NCBI GenBank assembly: GCA_015065545.1
Contig: SVQA01000004.1
Coordinates: 118,098-182,097 of the forward strand
DNA length: 64,000 nucleotides
DNA from: Oscillospiraceae bacterium
GTDB taxonomy: Bacteria; Bacillota; Clostridia; Oscillospirales; Acutalibacteraceae
Direction: 5' to 3'
Shown here: piece by piece, positions 20,000 to 28,784 of the stretch
How the letters are laid out: each line of letters opens with the position of its first letter
Numbering within the stretch: position 1 is the stretch's first letter
Program-made: the position numbers and the translations under genes
Notes under the pieces: generated by a model
What the model was told of the DNA's origin: nothing
Database searches by the model: none
Seen by the model: only the letters and a program-made list of their open reading frames with translations

Positions 20000-20149
20000 T
20001 TACTTGCTCTCTTTATTCTCGCATTCCTGGTTTGCGATACCGCAGCTTGTTTTGCAAGCGGACTGGCAAGATGTCTGGCATTCGCCGCAGCCACCGTTCT
20101 TTGCGCTTTCGCAGAGATTACGAGTTTCGATAGTTTTAATATGTTCCAT
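20000..20149 (-). CDS. scfA: SCIFF ribosomal peptide precursor (49 aa)
   Basis: Six-Cys-in-forty-five precursor. It starts MEHIKTIETRNLCESAK and continues with the conserved core GGCGECQTSCQSACKTSCG, then IANQECENK. The six core cysteines are C21, C24, C28, C32, C36 and C43; C13 is an additional one in the leader. GGAGG lies 9 nt before the ATG. Family members are the substrate of the adjacent radical SAM maturase and are near-universal in Clostridia. The function of the mature product is unsettled. Confidence 0.93.
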   Translation of the reverse strand: MEHIKTIETRNLCESAKNGGCGECQTSCQSACKTSCGIANQECENKESK

Positions 20150-20179
20150 GATAGAAACCTCCATCAAATATTTGTAAAA

Positions 20180-20208
20180 ATTTTATCACGTTTTAAACCT
20201 AAAGTCAA
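20180..20208 (-). promoter_or_regulatory. Promoter of the SCIFF operon
   Basis: Minus strand TTGACT (complement of 20203-20208), 17-bp spacer, TAAAAT (complement of 20180-20185). Confidence 0.7.
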
Positions 20209-20226
20209 TAGATAATGCTTTGTGTT

Positions 20227-21687
20227 TTATTTCTTATTCTTTTTATTTCTATTAAAAATCTTTGAACGGAAGAGAATAAGGTTAAGTACAACAAAATATG
20301 CAACTACAAGGCTCAAAGTCAGCACAGGTTTTGTTGGTGCCAATGTGGCTAAAAGCATCATTGGGAAGCCCATAGCGATAGCAGGGAAGTTCTGATAAAC
20401 CATATTGTCTGCGGCAGGGGTTTTGAATTCTCCGTCAATTTCACGCAGGAGAATAACACCCGTACTTGCGGTACCTGTGAGCATTCCGTACATCATAAGG
20501 AATTGCTCCTGCTCGTATTCCTTGAAAAGTGTTTTTGCAATAATTCTGTTGTAAATATAAGTAACCAAAAATCCTGACACACCAAGAATAAGAAGAATGC
20601 CCCAATAAGACTTGAGTGTGCTCAAGTTGATTGCCGCAATACCTGCAACAACCATCAAATCAAAGAAGAAGTTACTGACACGAGTCATCAAAAAGTCATT
20701 TATGTACTGTCTGTTGATAATTTTCTTTATGCGAAGCTTATCAACAACAACCTTTACAAGTGTTGCGGCGAATACACCGATAAGGAAGTTGAAGCCGTAT
20801 ATAAGGGATCTCATACCGGGCAGAAGTTCTCCTAAGCCCCAGATAAGCAGATAGGTTAAAAAATAAGCGGAAACAACAAACGCAAGCTGAACGGTAAGCT
20901 TATCCATACTGCCCTGCATAGGAATTTCGTTATCGCCCTCTACATTTTCAGCCTTTGCAGTTGAGTCATCTGCATAAGTGAGCTTGATTTTATTTCTTTT
21001 TTTGAGAATATTAAGGTGAATAACACCGCCGACAGAAGCACAAAGGAAGCCCAAAGCAGCAATTGAAAGTCCAAAGGATTTGCCGTTTACAAAGCCGTGT
21101 TCTGTTTCGTAGAGGTTGCCGTAGTTCATAGCCTGACCTGTACCCTGACCAAAACCGAAGGGAAGAAGTATTCCTGCGGCAGAGAAGAAGTCAGTAACAA
21201 TTAAAGCGGCAATCATTGTAATTCCTAAGCCTGCTATTGCCTGAATAAGATAAGTTGAAACAGTGGTTACACCGGTGTTGAATACTTCGGTTGCTCTTTT
21301 TTTAGACATTTTGCCGCCACTGCTTTTAAAGGTGGAGGCAATAAAGCCCAATGCGAGTGCATGGAAGGTTATGGTTTCAAGGGTAGCCATACCGTTTGAG
21401 CCGAAGAATTCTGTGTTGAATATGGGCGTGTCTGTAAAAACTTCATAGACAGAGGAAATTATCAGGAGTATTATACCGCCGAGAACAGAGGTGGGAACAA
21501 GTGAATACTTTAAAACTTTAAAGGAACGTTTGATCATATTTGCTACAAGCATGCTGAGAAGCAGTACTGCAACAATGTTGATAAAGCCCCAAACGGAAGA
21601 GTCCCAGAAATTAACGGTTTTGATTTCTTCTGTTACAGTTTCTGCGATTGTTGTGGTTGCTACATTATAGGCCAAGGAAGTTATCAT
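20227..21687 (-). CDS. GltS-like sodium/glutamate symporter family protein
   Basis: 486-residue integral membrane protein with about ten to twelve hydrophobic segments. The family-like motif LPFGFGQGTGQAMNYGN (GQG-type re-entrant loop) and a second inverted-repeat half (MYGMLTGTASTGVILLREID) match the GltS/ESS fold. The cytoplasmic loop around residue 240-260 is acidic. The true substrate is uncertain; glutamate is a family guess. Its ATG lies inside the end of the upstream acyltransferase gene (23-nt overlap), so the two are coupled. Confidence 0.8.
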   Translation of the reverse strand: MITSLAYNVATTTIAETVTEEIKTVNFWDSSVWGFINIVAVLLLSMLVANMIKRSFKVLKYSLVPTSVLGGIILLIISSVYEVFTDTPIFNTEFFGSNGMATLETITFHALALGFIASTFKSSGGKMSKKRATEVFNTGVTTVSTYLIQAIAGLGITMIAALIVTDFFSAAGILLPFGFGQGTGQAMNYGNLYETEHGFVNGKSFGLSIAALGFLCASVGGVIHLNILKKRNKIKLTYADDSTAKAENVEGDNEIPMQGSMDKLTVQLAFVVSAYFLTYLLIWGLGELLPGMRSLIYGFNFLIGVFAATLVKVVVDKLRIKKIINRQYINDFLMTRVSNFFFDLMVVAGIAAINLSTLKSYWGILLILGVSGFLVTYIYNRIIAKTLFKEYEQEQFLMMYGMLTGTASTGVILLREIDGEFKTPAADNMVYQNFPAIAMGFPMMLLATLAPTKPVLTLSLVVAYFVVLNLILFRSKIFNRNKKNKK

Positions 21688-22885
21688 TTTCGTTTCCCTC
21701 CTGTATGTTTTTGTTTCTGTAATATATGTTTACATATTTAAGGGCATTGAAGCGTTTGCTGCCCTTAAACTGATAAACCGTATTGTTATGATAGATATTG
21801 AGCTTGTTTTTACCAAGCACAACTACTGCAGAAACATCTTCAAAGGACATATTGAGAGCAAAGCCCTTCTGTCCCTTTACTGTTATTTGGTTACCGTAAA
21901 GATTTAAAGTGCAGTTCTTTTCGATGAGTCGTTTGTTTTTGTAGAGGATAACCTCGGATATTTTTGCTGTGTCAGTATATATGGGCTTGTCCGTAAGTTC
22001 TCTTGTGTCAAGGCTGTTTACAAACTTACACTGATGAGCATACCACTCGGCTGTGTCTTTGAAAGGAAACTCAAAGCCTACACCCTCAAGAGATAAGTCT
22101 TCATTGTAACGGATTTTGGAAAGACAGGATTTGCACTGAATTATGTCGCCATTGCTTTCAAATTCCGAAAGACCGCAGAAAGGACAAACATACATAGCTC
22201 TCTCCAGGTATTCTGCAGTCTTTTTATGTTTGAAGGTCTGACCCAAAGCACAGTCGTTCTGATAAAGCTCGGTATTTATAAACTCGTAAAGCTCCTCATC
22301 GCTCATAGCTTTATACTCATCGGGCTCAATTATACGGGACACAAAGCCTCGCATTTTGCCCTTTCGCACTACATCGCTCCATCTGGGGTGAACACCGTAG
22401 CCGCCCTCAATACGATAAAGTGCCAAGGGAAGCCCCAGCTTTTTGGTGAGCTTTGAGATAGCAGGGTTCATATATACATTTTCGCCTGAATATGTACGGT
22501 TGCCTTCAGGGGCAATGGCAATACTGCCGCCTTCCTTTGCAACACGCATACAGTTAAGAATAGCGTGAACATCGGTTGTTTGCTTTTTTATCGGGATAGG
22601 TGCTACCAGATATGTCAGCAGTTTGGAGATAAAACCGTTGGAAAAAAGATCTTCGCTTGCAACATAATAGATAGTACCGGAAAAACCCATTCCCAAAAAG
22701 AACTGGTCAAAGCCGGTCTGGTGATTCATAAGAACAAGATACTGGCGTTTGTCACGTTTTTTGTTTTCAAAGCTGAATCCGTATCTGATTTTTGAATAGG
22801 GATAAAGCACTGCAAAAGCAAGGTTTCTGACAACCTTGTGTCTGAATTTTATCCATTTTTTCTTTTTGCTTTTTTTCTTGCCCAT
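21665..22885 (-). CDS. PlsC-type lysophospholipid acyltransferase with C-terminal zinc ribbon
   Basis: 406 residues, longer than usual PlsC (about 240). The acyltransferase motifs NHQTGFD (HX4D) and IAPEGNRTYSG are present in the first half. After about residue 230 comes a CPFC...CKSC zinc ribbon, then an unassigned beta-rich domain. The start is extremely basic (MGKKKSKKKK). It probably acylates lysophosphatidate or a related lipid at the membrane. The ribosome site GGGGGAGGG is strong. It overlaps the transporter gene downstream. Confidence 0.85.
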   Translation of the reverse strand: MGKKKSKKKKWIKFRHKVVRNLAFAVLYPYSKIRYGFSFENKKRDKRQYLVLMNHQTGFDQFFLGMGFSGTIYYVASEDLFSNGFISKLLTYLVAPIPIKKQTTDVHAILNCMRVAKEGGSIAIAPEGNRTYSGENVYMNPAISKLTKKLGLPLALYRIEGGYGVHPRWSDVVRKGKMRGFVSRIIEPDEYKAMSDEELYEFINTELYQNDCALGQTFKHKKTAEYLERAMYVCPFCGLSEFESNGDIIQCKSCLSKIRYNEDLSLEGVGFEFPFKDTAEWYAHQCKFVNSLDTRELTDKPIYTDTAKISEVILYKNKRLIEKNCTLNLYGNQITVKGQKGFALNMSFEDVSAVVVLGKNKLNIYHNNTVYQFKGSKRFNALKYVNIYYRNKNIQEGNENDNFLGL

Positions 22886-23052
22886 TTTAAACCCTCCCCC
22901 AAAAAGAATTGATATAGTAAACTGTTATTTACTTAAAAAATGCATTACATAAATAAAGAGAAAATACCCAACTTGCACACACATTATATGATTTTTAAAA
23001 AATATATAATATATAATAACACATTTTTTCTTATTTGTCATTAAAAAGTTTA

Positions 23053-23090
23053 TGAAAAATAAAAACACGCTCTGAAAACAGAGCGTGCTG
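23053..23090 (-). terminator. Terminator of the DUF2156-GNAT operon
   Basis: Minus strand CACGCTCTG/CAGAGCGTG stem with a TTTT loop, followed by TTTTTATTTTTC. The AT-rich region 22886-23052 shows no gene. Confidence 0.85.
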
Positions 23091-23093
23091 AAA

Positions 23094-23855
23094 TCAGTCG
23101 AATGCAAGACCGAAATATTCGGGAGTAGGGTGGGTTCCTTCAGAAAAGTCATAATACATTCCAAAGGGTCGGCTCATACCTTGAGTGCGAAATTTCCCTT
23201 TATTAAATCCAAGAGTGCAGACTATTGAAGATGCTTTCTCTTTGTTGCCTAAAAATTCAGTGGCAATCAGAGTGCCTTCTGCCTCAAAGGAAGCTAAAAG
23301 AAAATCTTTGCCTGTGTAGAACTTAGCAAAGCTTTCAAGGAAATCAAGATTTTCACCCTCTTGAATAACAGGTTTTTCGGGCAGAAACTCTCTGCGTAGT
23401 TTTGCAAATTCCACTTTGTCGATTTCGTTTATTTCTACAGGGCAACCTTGTGCTAAAACCTCAAACTCCTCTGTAAAACAGCAGGTTTTATAGCCCAACT
23501 TTTCGTACATTTCAAATAATCCCTTGTCAGAGGGCACAAGAATTGCACCCATATATCCTTTTCCTTTTAAAAGGTTGTGGGTAAAATTCATAAGTTTTCG
23601 GCAAAGTCCCCGACCTCTTGCAGTTTTCTTTGTAGCAACAGCGTAAATGTATGCAATTCGTTTTTCTTCAAACAGACAATCAAAAATGTAAAGAGCCGAT
23701 AAAATATTGTTGTCTTCTTCTATACATACAGACCTGTCAGGAGAAAAGGCTGTGCCGAAAAAGGAATCGAGGAATTCATCTGTATCGCCAAATGCCTCTT
23801 TCCATAAAGCACGAAGGGAAGGTATCTGTTCTTTTGAAGGATTATTTATTATCAT
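23094..23855 (-). CDS. GNAT-family N-acetyltransferase
   Basis: 253 residues. The acetyl-CoA-binding motif A is seen as ATKKTARGRGLCRKLM (Q/RxxGxG/A type, about residues 73-88), preceded by IAYIYAV and followed by GYMGAILVPSD and MYEKLGYK. The C-terminal third is unassigned and may bind the acceptor. It overlaps the upstream DUF2156 gene by 14 nt and shares its promoter at 24786-24814, so the two probably work together. The acceptor substrate is unknown. Confidence 0.85.
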   Translation of the reverse strand: MIINNPSKEQIPSLRALWKEAFGDTDEFLDSFFGTAFSPDRSVCIEEDNNILSALYIFDCLFEEKRIAYIYAVATKKTARGRGLCRKLMNFTHNLLKGKGYMGAILVPSDKGLFEMYEKLGYKTCCFTEEFEVLAQGCPVEINEIDKVEFAKLRREFLPEKPVIQEGENLDFLESFAKFYTGKDFLLASFEAEGTLIATEFLGNKEKASSIVCTLGFNKGKFRTQGMSRPFGMYYDFSEGTHPTPEYFGLAFD

Positions 23856-24756
23856 CTTCTGCCTCCAAAGGAAATACGGAATACTTCTCTATCAGATGAT
23901 GAGGATTATAGCTGAGCTTTGCTTTTCGCAGTCCCTCAAGTCCCATATCTTCTTCTCGGTCAAGATATGTTACATCAGGATATTTTGCTTTTAAATATTT
24001 AGCAAATTCGTTATTGATTACGGGATAAGCACCCTCAAAGCCTGCTTTTGCCTTTTCAAAGTGTACGTCAAAGGTGTTCTCATTCATTCTGCTTGCCATG
24101 GTGAATGCAAGCGTTTCACCATGAAACATCAGCAGTAGTCCTTCCATACCGAGCTCATCGTAGTGGCGAAGTGCACGGTCAAGAGCAATCTGCTCCATAT
24201 CAAAGTCGGCAGTAGGATTAACAGACAGCTTATCCCTGTACCATTTTGCAGCAAGATCTTTTGCAAGATGAATATTATCTTTTGTGATAAGCTCGGTGTT
24301 AAAGCCGTTAAAGTTCTCTTTGAAGCGGTTAATGTGATTCCTTTTGGAGTGAAATTTTCTGCCTGCAAGGGTAGCTAAATCGTTAATATCATAAACATAG
24401 TCAAAGCTGTCACGGCTGTGAATGTATTTGAATTTATCGGGGTAAAGCTTTTCGAGTAATGCCTTGTCTTCTTCGTAAACTCCAAAGAAGTTACACGTGA
24501 TACCGCGTTCTTTTGAATCTTTGATTATTTCTTCCAAGGCTTTTTCTTTGTCGTTCTTGCCGATTGGGAAGGAATAAGAGATATGTCCGGCATAGTAAGA
24601 AAGTCGCACAAGACAATCGCCAACCTCAGCGATATTCTGCTGACCCCAGAGGATAAGATTGTTAAAGTTGCACTCACATCCGCGTTCTTTTTTGTCGGTA
24701 AAAAAACTGTTGTAGTAGTCCTTTTGCTTTAGGTCTATAGCCTTGAAGTCTATCAT
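23842..24756 (-). CDS. DUF2156 (phosphatidylglycerol lysyltransferase-like) protein
   Basis: 304-residue soluble protein resembling the C-terminal catalytic domain of MprF-type aminoacyl-lipid transferases, with a GNAT-like fold. Visible segments are KFHSKRNHINRFKENF, AKWYRDKL, LLLMFHGETLAFTMASRM and FEGAYPVINNEFAKYL. There are no membrane segments, unlike full-length MprF. It is first in a two-gene operon with a GNAT acetyltransferase. Both may modify the same small molecule or lipid; this pairing is common in Clostridia, but its role is not established. Confidence 0.82.
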   Translation of the reverse strand: MIDFKAIDLKQKDYYNSFFTDKKERGCECNFNNLILWGQQNIAEVGDCLVRLSYYAGHISYSFPIGKNDKEKALEEIIKDSKERGITCNFFGVYEEDKALLEKLYPDKFKYIHSRDSFDYVYDINDLATLAGRKFHSKRNHINRFKENFNGFNTELITKDNIHLAKDLAAKWYRDKLSVNPTADFDMEQIALDRALRHYDELGMEGLLLMFHGETLAFTMASRMNENTFDVHFEKAKAGFEGAYPVINNEFAKYLKAKYPDVTYLDREEDMGLEGLRKAKLSYNPHHLIEKYSVFPLEAEDDNK

Positions 24757-24785
24757 AATTCCACCTCTGTTTTCCTGCTGAATAG

Positions 24786-24814
24786 ATTATAGACTTTATG
24801 TAAAATATTGTCAA
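24786..24814 (-). promoter_or_regulatory. Consensus promoter of the DUF2156-GNAT operon
   Basis: Minus strand TTGACA (complement of 24809-24814), 17-bp spacer, TATAAT (complement of 24786-24791). Both hexamers are perfect. Confidence 0.85.
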
Positions 24815-24819
24815 TTACA

Positions 24820-24846
24820 TAAATAAAGCAGTCCTTTCGGACTGCC
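24820..24846 (-). terminator. Terminator of the SLC13-type permease gene
   Basis: Minus strand GCAGTCC/GGACTGC stem with a GAAA tetraloop followed by TTTATTT. Confidence 0.85.
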
Positions 24847-24867
24847 TTATTGTTTGCATTTATTCTG

Positions 24868-26043
24868 TTAACATACACCGAAGTGCTGTAAAGTGAGCAT
24901 TGTGCCTGTAAGGATAAAGAGAAAACCGAAGTTGAAAATGGAAAACTTCTTGATATAACCTTTGGTTTTGTTAGGATAATGACGGGAGTATTCTCTGTAG
25001 GTTATTAAACTTGCAAGAGAAGCGATAAGTGTACCTGCACCGCCGATGTTTACTCCCACAAGCAAAGAGGAATAGTCACTTGTAAACTGAGAGAGCAAAA
25101 CAGCAGAGGGTACATTGCTGATAAATTGACAGGAAAGCACGCTTACAAGAAGAGTATTTTTGCTCATAAGGTAAGAGAATGCGTCCTTTACCGCATCAAT
25201 GCGAGCCATATTGCCTGCAAAGATAAAGAAAAATACAAAGGTGAGAAGCAGAGGATAGTCCACCATTTTTAGAGCTTTTCTGTCAAGGAACATAAGTGCC
25301 GAGGGAATTACGATAAGACCTATCCAGTAAGGTATGCCTCGGAAGACGATAGCGATGGAAAGTGCAAAAAGTACAAGATATATGGCTGTCCTGCCCTTTG
25401 GGAGTGCTGTTTTAGTACCGCTTATCTCCATAGTGTCTGATTTGACAAAAATGAAACAGCAGATGGTGATTAGTATAATTGAAAGTGCAAAGGGAATTAC
25501 CATTATACTCATAAATTCTATATTTGGTATGTTGAATTTAGAGTAAAGATAAAGGTTCTGGGGATTACCGAAGGGGGTGAGCATTCCGCCTAAGTTTGCA
25601 GAAATATTCTGCATTATAAAGGTGAATGCCATATATTTTTCTTTTCTTGTGGAGCTTAAAACGAAATATCCCAAGGGGAGAAAGGTTAATAGTGCCATAT
25701 CGTTGGCAATCAGCATAGAGCCTAAGAAGGTTATATAAACAAGTGAGAGTACACACATTCGTGCGGTCTTAAAGCACTCCACGATTTTTTGTGCAATAGT
25801 GTAGAAAAAGTTGATGTTCTTAAGCGCACATACAACAGCAAGTACTGTGAAAAGACAGGTAAGAGTTTTAAGGTCGAAATAACCCAGATACTCGTGATCG
25901 ACAGGAACGGCAATGCAGGTTAACATGGCGGCTGCAAATGCTACCGTCATAACCACGTTTTTCTTTAAAAAATCAATTATGATTTTTATGTACTTAAACA
26001 GTATAGAGCTATGAGCTTTTTTAACTGCGTGAGTCATTGCCAT
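24868..26043 (-). CDS. SLC13/ArsB-NhaD superfamily permease
   Basis: 391-residue membrane protein with about ten to eleven hydrophobic segments. Signature-like motifs are NISANLGGMLTPFGNPQNLYLY in the first half and SCQFISNVPSAVLLSQF in the second. These are the paired helix-hairpin motifs of the ion-transporter superfamily (S/T-N-x-G and N-V-P). The transported ion or dicarboxylate is unknown. GGGAGG precedes ATG 26043. Monocistronic with its own terminator. Confidence 0.82.
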   Translation of the reverse strand: MAMTHAVKKAHSSILFKYIKIIIDFLKKNVVMTVAFAAAMLTCIAVPVDHEYLGYFDLKTLTCLFTVLAVVCALKNINFFYTIAQKIVECFKTARMCVLSLVYITFLGSMLIANDMALLTFLPLGYFVLSSTRKEKYMAFTFIMQNISANLGGMLTPFGNPQNLYLYSKFNIPNIEFMSIMVIPFALSIILITICCFIFVKSDTMEISGTKTALPKGRTAIYLVLFALSIAIVFRGIPYWIGLIVIPSALMFLDRKALKMVDYPLLLTFVFFFIFAGNMARIDAVKDAFSYLMSKNTLLVSVLSCQFISNVPSAVLLSQFTSDYSSLLVGVNIGGAGTLIASLASLITYREYSRHYPNKTKGYIKKFSIFNFGFLFILTGTMLTLQHFGVC

Positions 26044-26186
26044 AGATTTAAGACCTCCCTTTTGAACACTCGCACAGTTTCATAGTATATCACAGTTTTT
26101 CTCACTTTTCTATGGCATTATCTCATAATTCTGCAAGCTTTTTTCGCTCAAAAACAGACTCTTTGCTACATTGTGATTCAATATGC

Positions 26187-26213
26187 AAAAAACCTGTCCG
26201 TTTGGGACAGGCT
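26187..26213 (-). terminator. Terminator upstream of the lysoplasmalogenase-like gene's 3' boundary
   Basis: Minus strand GCCTGTCC/GGACAGG stem followed by TTTTTT. It closes the YhhN-like gene that ends at 26227. Confidence 0.8.
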
Positions 26214-26226
26214 TTAAGGAGTTGTT

Positions 26227-26928
26227 TTAAGTTTTTACTTTCAAATCTTTTCTGATTTTAAGATGCATAGCAAAAGCCAGCAGACAAAGTGCAGGGTAAT
26301 AGGTACCCATACATGCGTGGGATGTCCAGCTGCCAAGGTCTGTAAATCGTCCTAAAGCGAGCATAAGGTCAGAGAAGAAAAATAATATACTGCCAAGCAA
26401 AATTGTTGTGTTTACGGCATTCTTTTTCAAAAAGAAATTTCCCAGAGCTTTTCCAAGCATAAAAGAAATAATCAAAGCATATACAAGACACACAATTTTC
26501 ATTATAATACCGCCGAAATCGAAGCGGGGATAAAACAGTATAAATGCACCTGCTCCTATAAACAGAAGTGTTCCGAACAGAATATCCTTTGCTCTGAGCT
26601 TTATAAGAGTGTGGTATGCAAAAATAAAAACAATGTGACCCAAAGCAAAAGTCGCCGCACCGATTATAAAGTTAATGTTAATCAGAATATCACCCAGCAT
26701 AGCAAGTATCAGGGCGATGGCTTGAAACATATAGAAGCTCGTATTGTTTAAGTTCGTTTTCTTTGCATAGATAAGATTTATAATACCGAGAGTTGCAAAG
26801 AGAATACTGGTAATACACTTTAGAGTATAGTTAAAATCCTTTAGCTGATAAAAAACATTGAGTATTGATACGGCGGAAATAAAAAGTAAATTAGTAAAAA
26901 GCAGGATTTTGTTTTTCAATATAATCAC
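26227..26928 (-). CDS. YhhN/TMEM86-family membrane protein (lysoplasmalogenase-like)
   Basis: 233-residue polytopic membrane protein with about eight hydrophobic segments. Family landmarks are ALILAMLGDILI (A...GD) and LLGSILFFFSDLMLALGRF (G..lF..SD..la...f). Eukaryotic TMEM86 and bacterial YhhN relatives hydrolyse the vinyl ether of lysoplasmalogens. That would suit an anaerobe, since many Clostridia contain plasmalogens, but activity here is inferred only from family. It sits 38 bp after the alcohol dehydrogenase gene on the same strand and may be co-transcribed with it. Confidence 0.8.
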   Translation of the reverse strand: MIILKNKILLFTNLLFISAVSILNVFYQLKDFNYTLKCITSILFATLGIINLIYAKKTNLNNTSFYMFQAIALILAMLGDILININFIIGAATFALGHIVFIFAYHTLIKLRAKDILFGTLLFIGAGAFILFYPRFDFGGIIMKIVCLVYALIISFMLGKALGNFFLKKNAVNTTILLGSILFFFSDLMLALGRFTDLGSWTSHACMGTYYPALCLLAFAMHLKIRKDLKVKT

Positions 26929-26966
26929 CTTGGAATGTACAGTTAAATTTTATTTTAATTGGTATA

Positions 26967-28175
26967 TTAGTCTTCCCAATCTGCTATTTCGTAATACAGT
27001 ACCTCAAGCTCTTTTTTTGTCATAAGCTTTGGCACAGGATATAAGGGGTTCGCTTCTTTTTCTGCATAACTTGCCATAAGTGGAATGTCCTCTTCTTTTA
27101 TACCTTTGAGCTTTTTCGGAATATCCATTTGTCTGTTGAGCTTCTCTATGGCAGAAATGAATTTTTCAGCACCCTTTTCTATTGTGTCAGAGGAAGTGCA
27201 TACCCCTGCGGCTATACCAAGCTCCAAGAGCTTTTTGTGTGCGGATTTTCCATAGGATTTAAGTACATAGGGCATTATTACTGCGTTTGCAAGTCCGTGA
27301 GGCATATTGTATTGTCCGCCGAGGGAATGGGCTATGGCGTGAATGTAGCCTACATAGGATTGCGTGAATGCGGCACCAGCCTTAAAGGAAGCTAAAAGCA
27401 TATTTTCTCTTGCACATTTGTTTTTACCGTCATTATATGCCTCGGTGATGTTTTCAAAAATAAGCTTTGTTGCTTCAAGGCACAGCTTTCTTGTTTCTTT
27501 AGTGGTGGATTTTCCGATGTAAGCCTCTACAGCGTGAGTCAAAGCGTCCATACCCGTTGTGGCGGTAAGGTGCGCAGGAAGAGTGTAGGTAAGTGCAGGG
27601 TCAAGGACCGCGTAGCGTGGAATAAGCGGAAAACTCATCAGCGCATATTTATGATGGTTTACGCTGTCGGTAATAACAGCGGCAAGAGTGGTTTCGCTGC
27701 CTGTGCCTGCTGTGGTGGGAATAGCAATGATTATGGGTGTTGCCCTTAAAACCCGAAGCATTCCTTTAAGCTTTTCAATGCTCTTTTCAGGATACGCAAC
27801 CCTTGCGCCTACTGCTTTTGCACAGTCCATTGATGAGCCTCCGCCAATGGTGATGATACCTTTGCAGTTATGTGCTTTATAGACAGAGAGTGCATCTTCT
27901 ACATTTGCAATAGTGGGATTGGGCTGTGTTTTGTCATATATTGCAAAATCCACACAGGCACTTTTAAGGGCATTTGTGACAGGAGTCAGCAGGTTGTTAT
28001 TGACAATGCCCTTGTCTGTGATGATGAGGACGGACGTAATATTTTCTTTCAAAACAATGTTGTCTATTCTTTCGCAGGAGTTGATAATCTGGGGTTGCCT
28101 GTAAGGCAGAAGGGGTAAGATTACACGAAAAACATTTTGGAATATGCGACAGTATATTGATTTAAGAAATAGCAT
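26967..28175 (-). CDS. Iron-containing alcohol dehydrogenase
   Basis: 402 residues, group III (Fe-ADH) fold. The NAD(P)-binding motif GGGSSMDCAKA lies near residue 112, PTTAGTGSETT follows, and the metal ligands are in DALTHAVEAY and HAIAHSLGGQYNMPHGLANAV (Asp plus three His). An N-terminal extension of about 30 residues precedes the usual start region. It probably interconverts an aldehyde and an alcohol, for example in fermentation or possibly in fatty aldehyde handling given its neighbour, the lysoplasmalogenase-like gene, whose family releases a fatty aldehyde. That link is a guess. Confidence 0.9.
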   Translation of the reverse strand: MLFLKSIYCRIFQNVFRVILPLLPYRQPQIINSCERIDNIVLKENITSVLIITDKGIVNNNLLTPVTNALKSACVDFAIYDKTQPNPTIANVEDALSVYKAHNCKGIITIGGGSSMDCAKAVGARVAYPEKSIEKLKGMLRVLRATPIIIAIPTTAGTGSETTLAAVITDSVNHHKYALMSFPLIPRYAVLDPALTYTLPAHLTATTGMDALTHAVEAYIGKSTTKETRKLCLEATKLIFENITEAYNDGKNKCARENMLLASFKAGAAFTQSYVGYIHAIAHSLGGQYNMPHGLANAVIMPYVLKSYGKSAHKKLLELGIAAGVCTSSDTIEKGAEKFISAIEKLNRQMDIPKKLKGIKEEDIPLMASYAEKEANPLYPVPKLMTKKELEVLYYEIADWED

Positions 28176-28375
28176 AGCGGACTCCTTAATATGTTGTTTT
28201 TAAAACTCAAATACATTATATCATAAAAATTTGATGTATAAAGAAGAAAATTAGTATCTTATTAAAAACGTCTCCGAGCTTTTATGTGCAGGCATAGTTA
28301 CCAACAAAGTGGGAATATGTACCAAAAACAGTGCGTTGCTTATTGTAAAACTCATATTGGTGCAGATGCGAAAAA

Positions 28376-28543
28376 AACCGAAACCTTCACTCCGTAAACA
28401 GACCGCTTGTAATCGCAGAGCTTGGAAAGCGGATTGACGAAGCATACGAGTTAAGTCCGGTGCTCAGAAAAACCGCCTCCCTTGACCGCCAGACTATCCT
28501 TTTCGTCCCGAAAGAATTTGCATCAACTGAATACTGTATATAA
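28376..28543 (+). pseudogene. Possible gene remnant (C-terminal fragment)
   Basis: An open stretch ending at TAA 28541-28543 reads NRPLVIAELGKRIDEAYELS then PVLRKTASLDRQTILFVPKE and a short tail. It has protein-like composition but no start codon or ribosome site. I do not recognise the family. It may be the 3' end of a lost gene in a degraded mobile region. The rest of 28176-28375 shows nothing else. Confidence 0.25.
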
Positions 28544-28575
28544 AAGCACCTGACATTCAAAGGGAAGTCAGGTGC
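28541..28575 (-). terminator. Terminator-like hairpin
   Basis: GCACCTGAC (28546-28554) pairs with GTCAGGTGC (28567-28575). The A-run on its left gives a TTTTAT tail on the minus strand. It has no clear gene to serve on that strand. It could be a bidirectional terminator of the lost gene. Confidence 0.5.
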
Positions 28576-28784
28576 TATCGTTAGGTCACATTGCCGAAGG
28601 CAAACATTATTGCATCAGTTTTTTATTGGAAGGGTAGCATAAATTCGTTTTAGTAAAAGATGAATATTTAATAATGAAAAAGTAAAAATCCCCGTACTAT
28701 CGTACGAGGACTTTTGGAAAGGGAGCACAAATTCGAAGCCCTTTAGATTTTTAACCTATGTGTTCGAACCACTACATATTTTAA

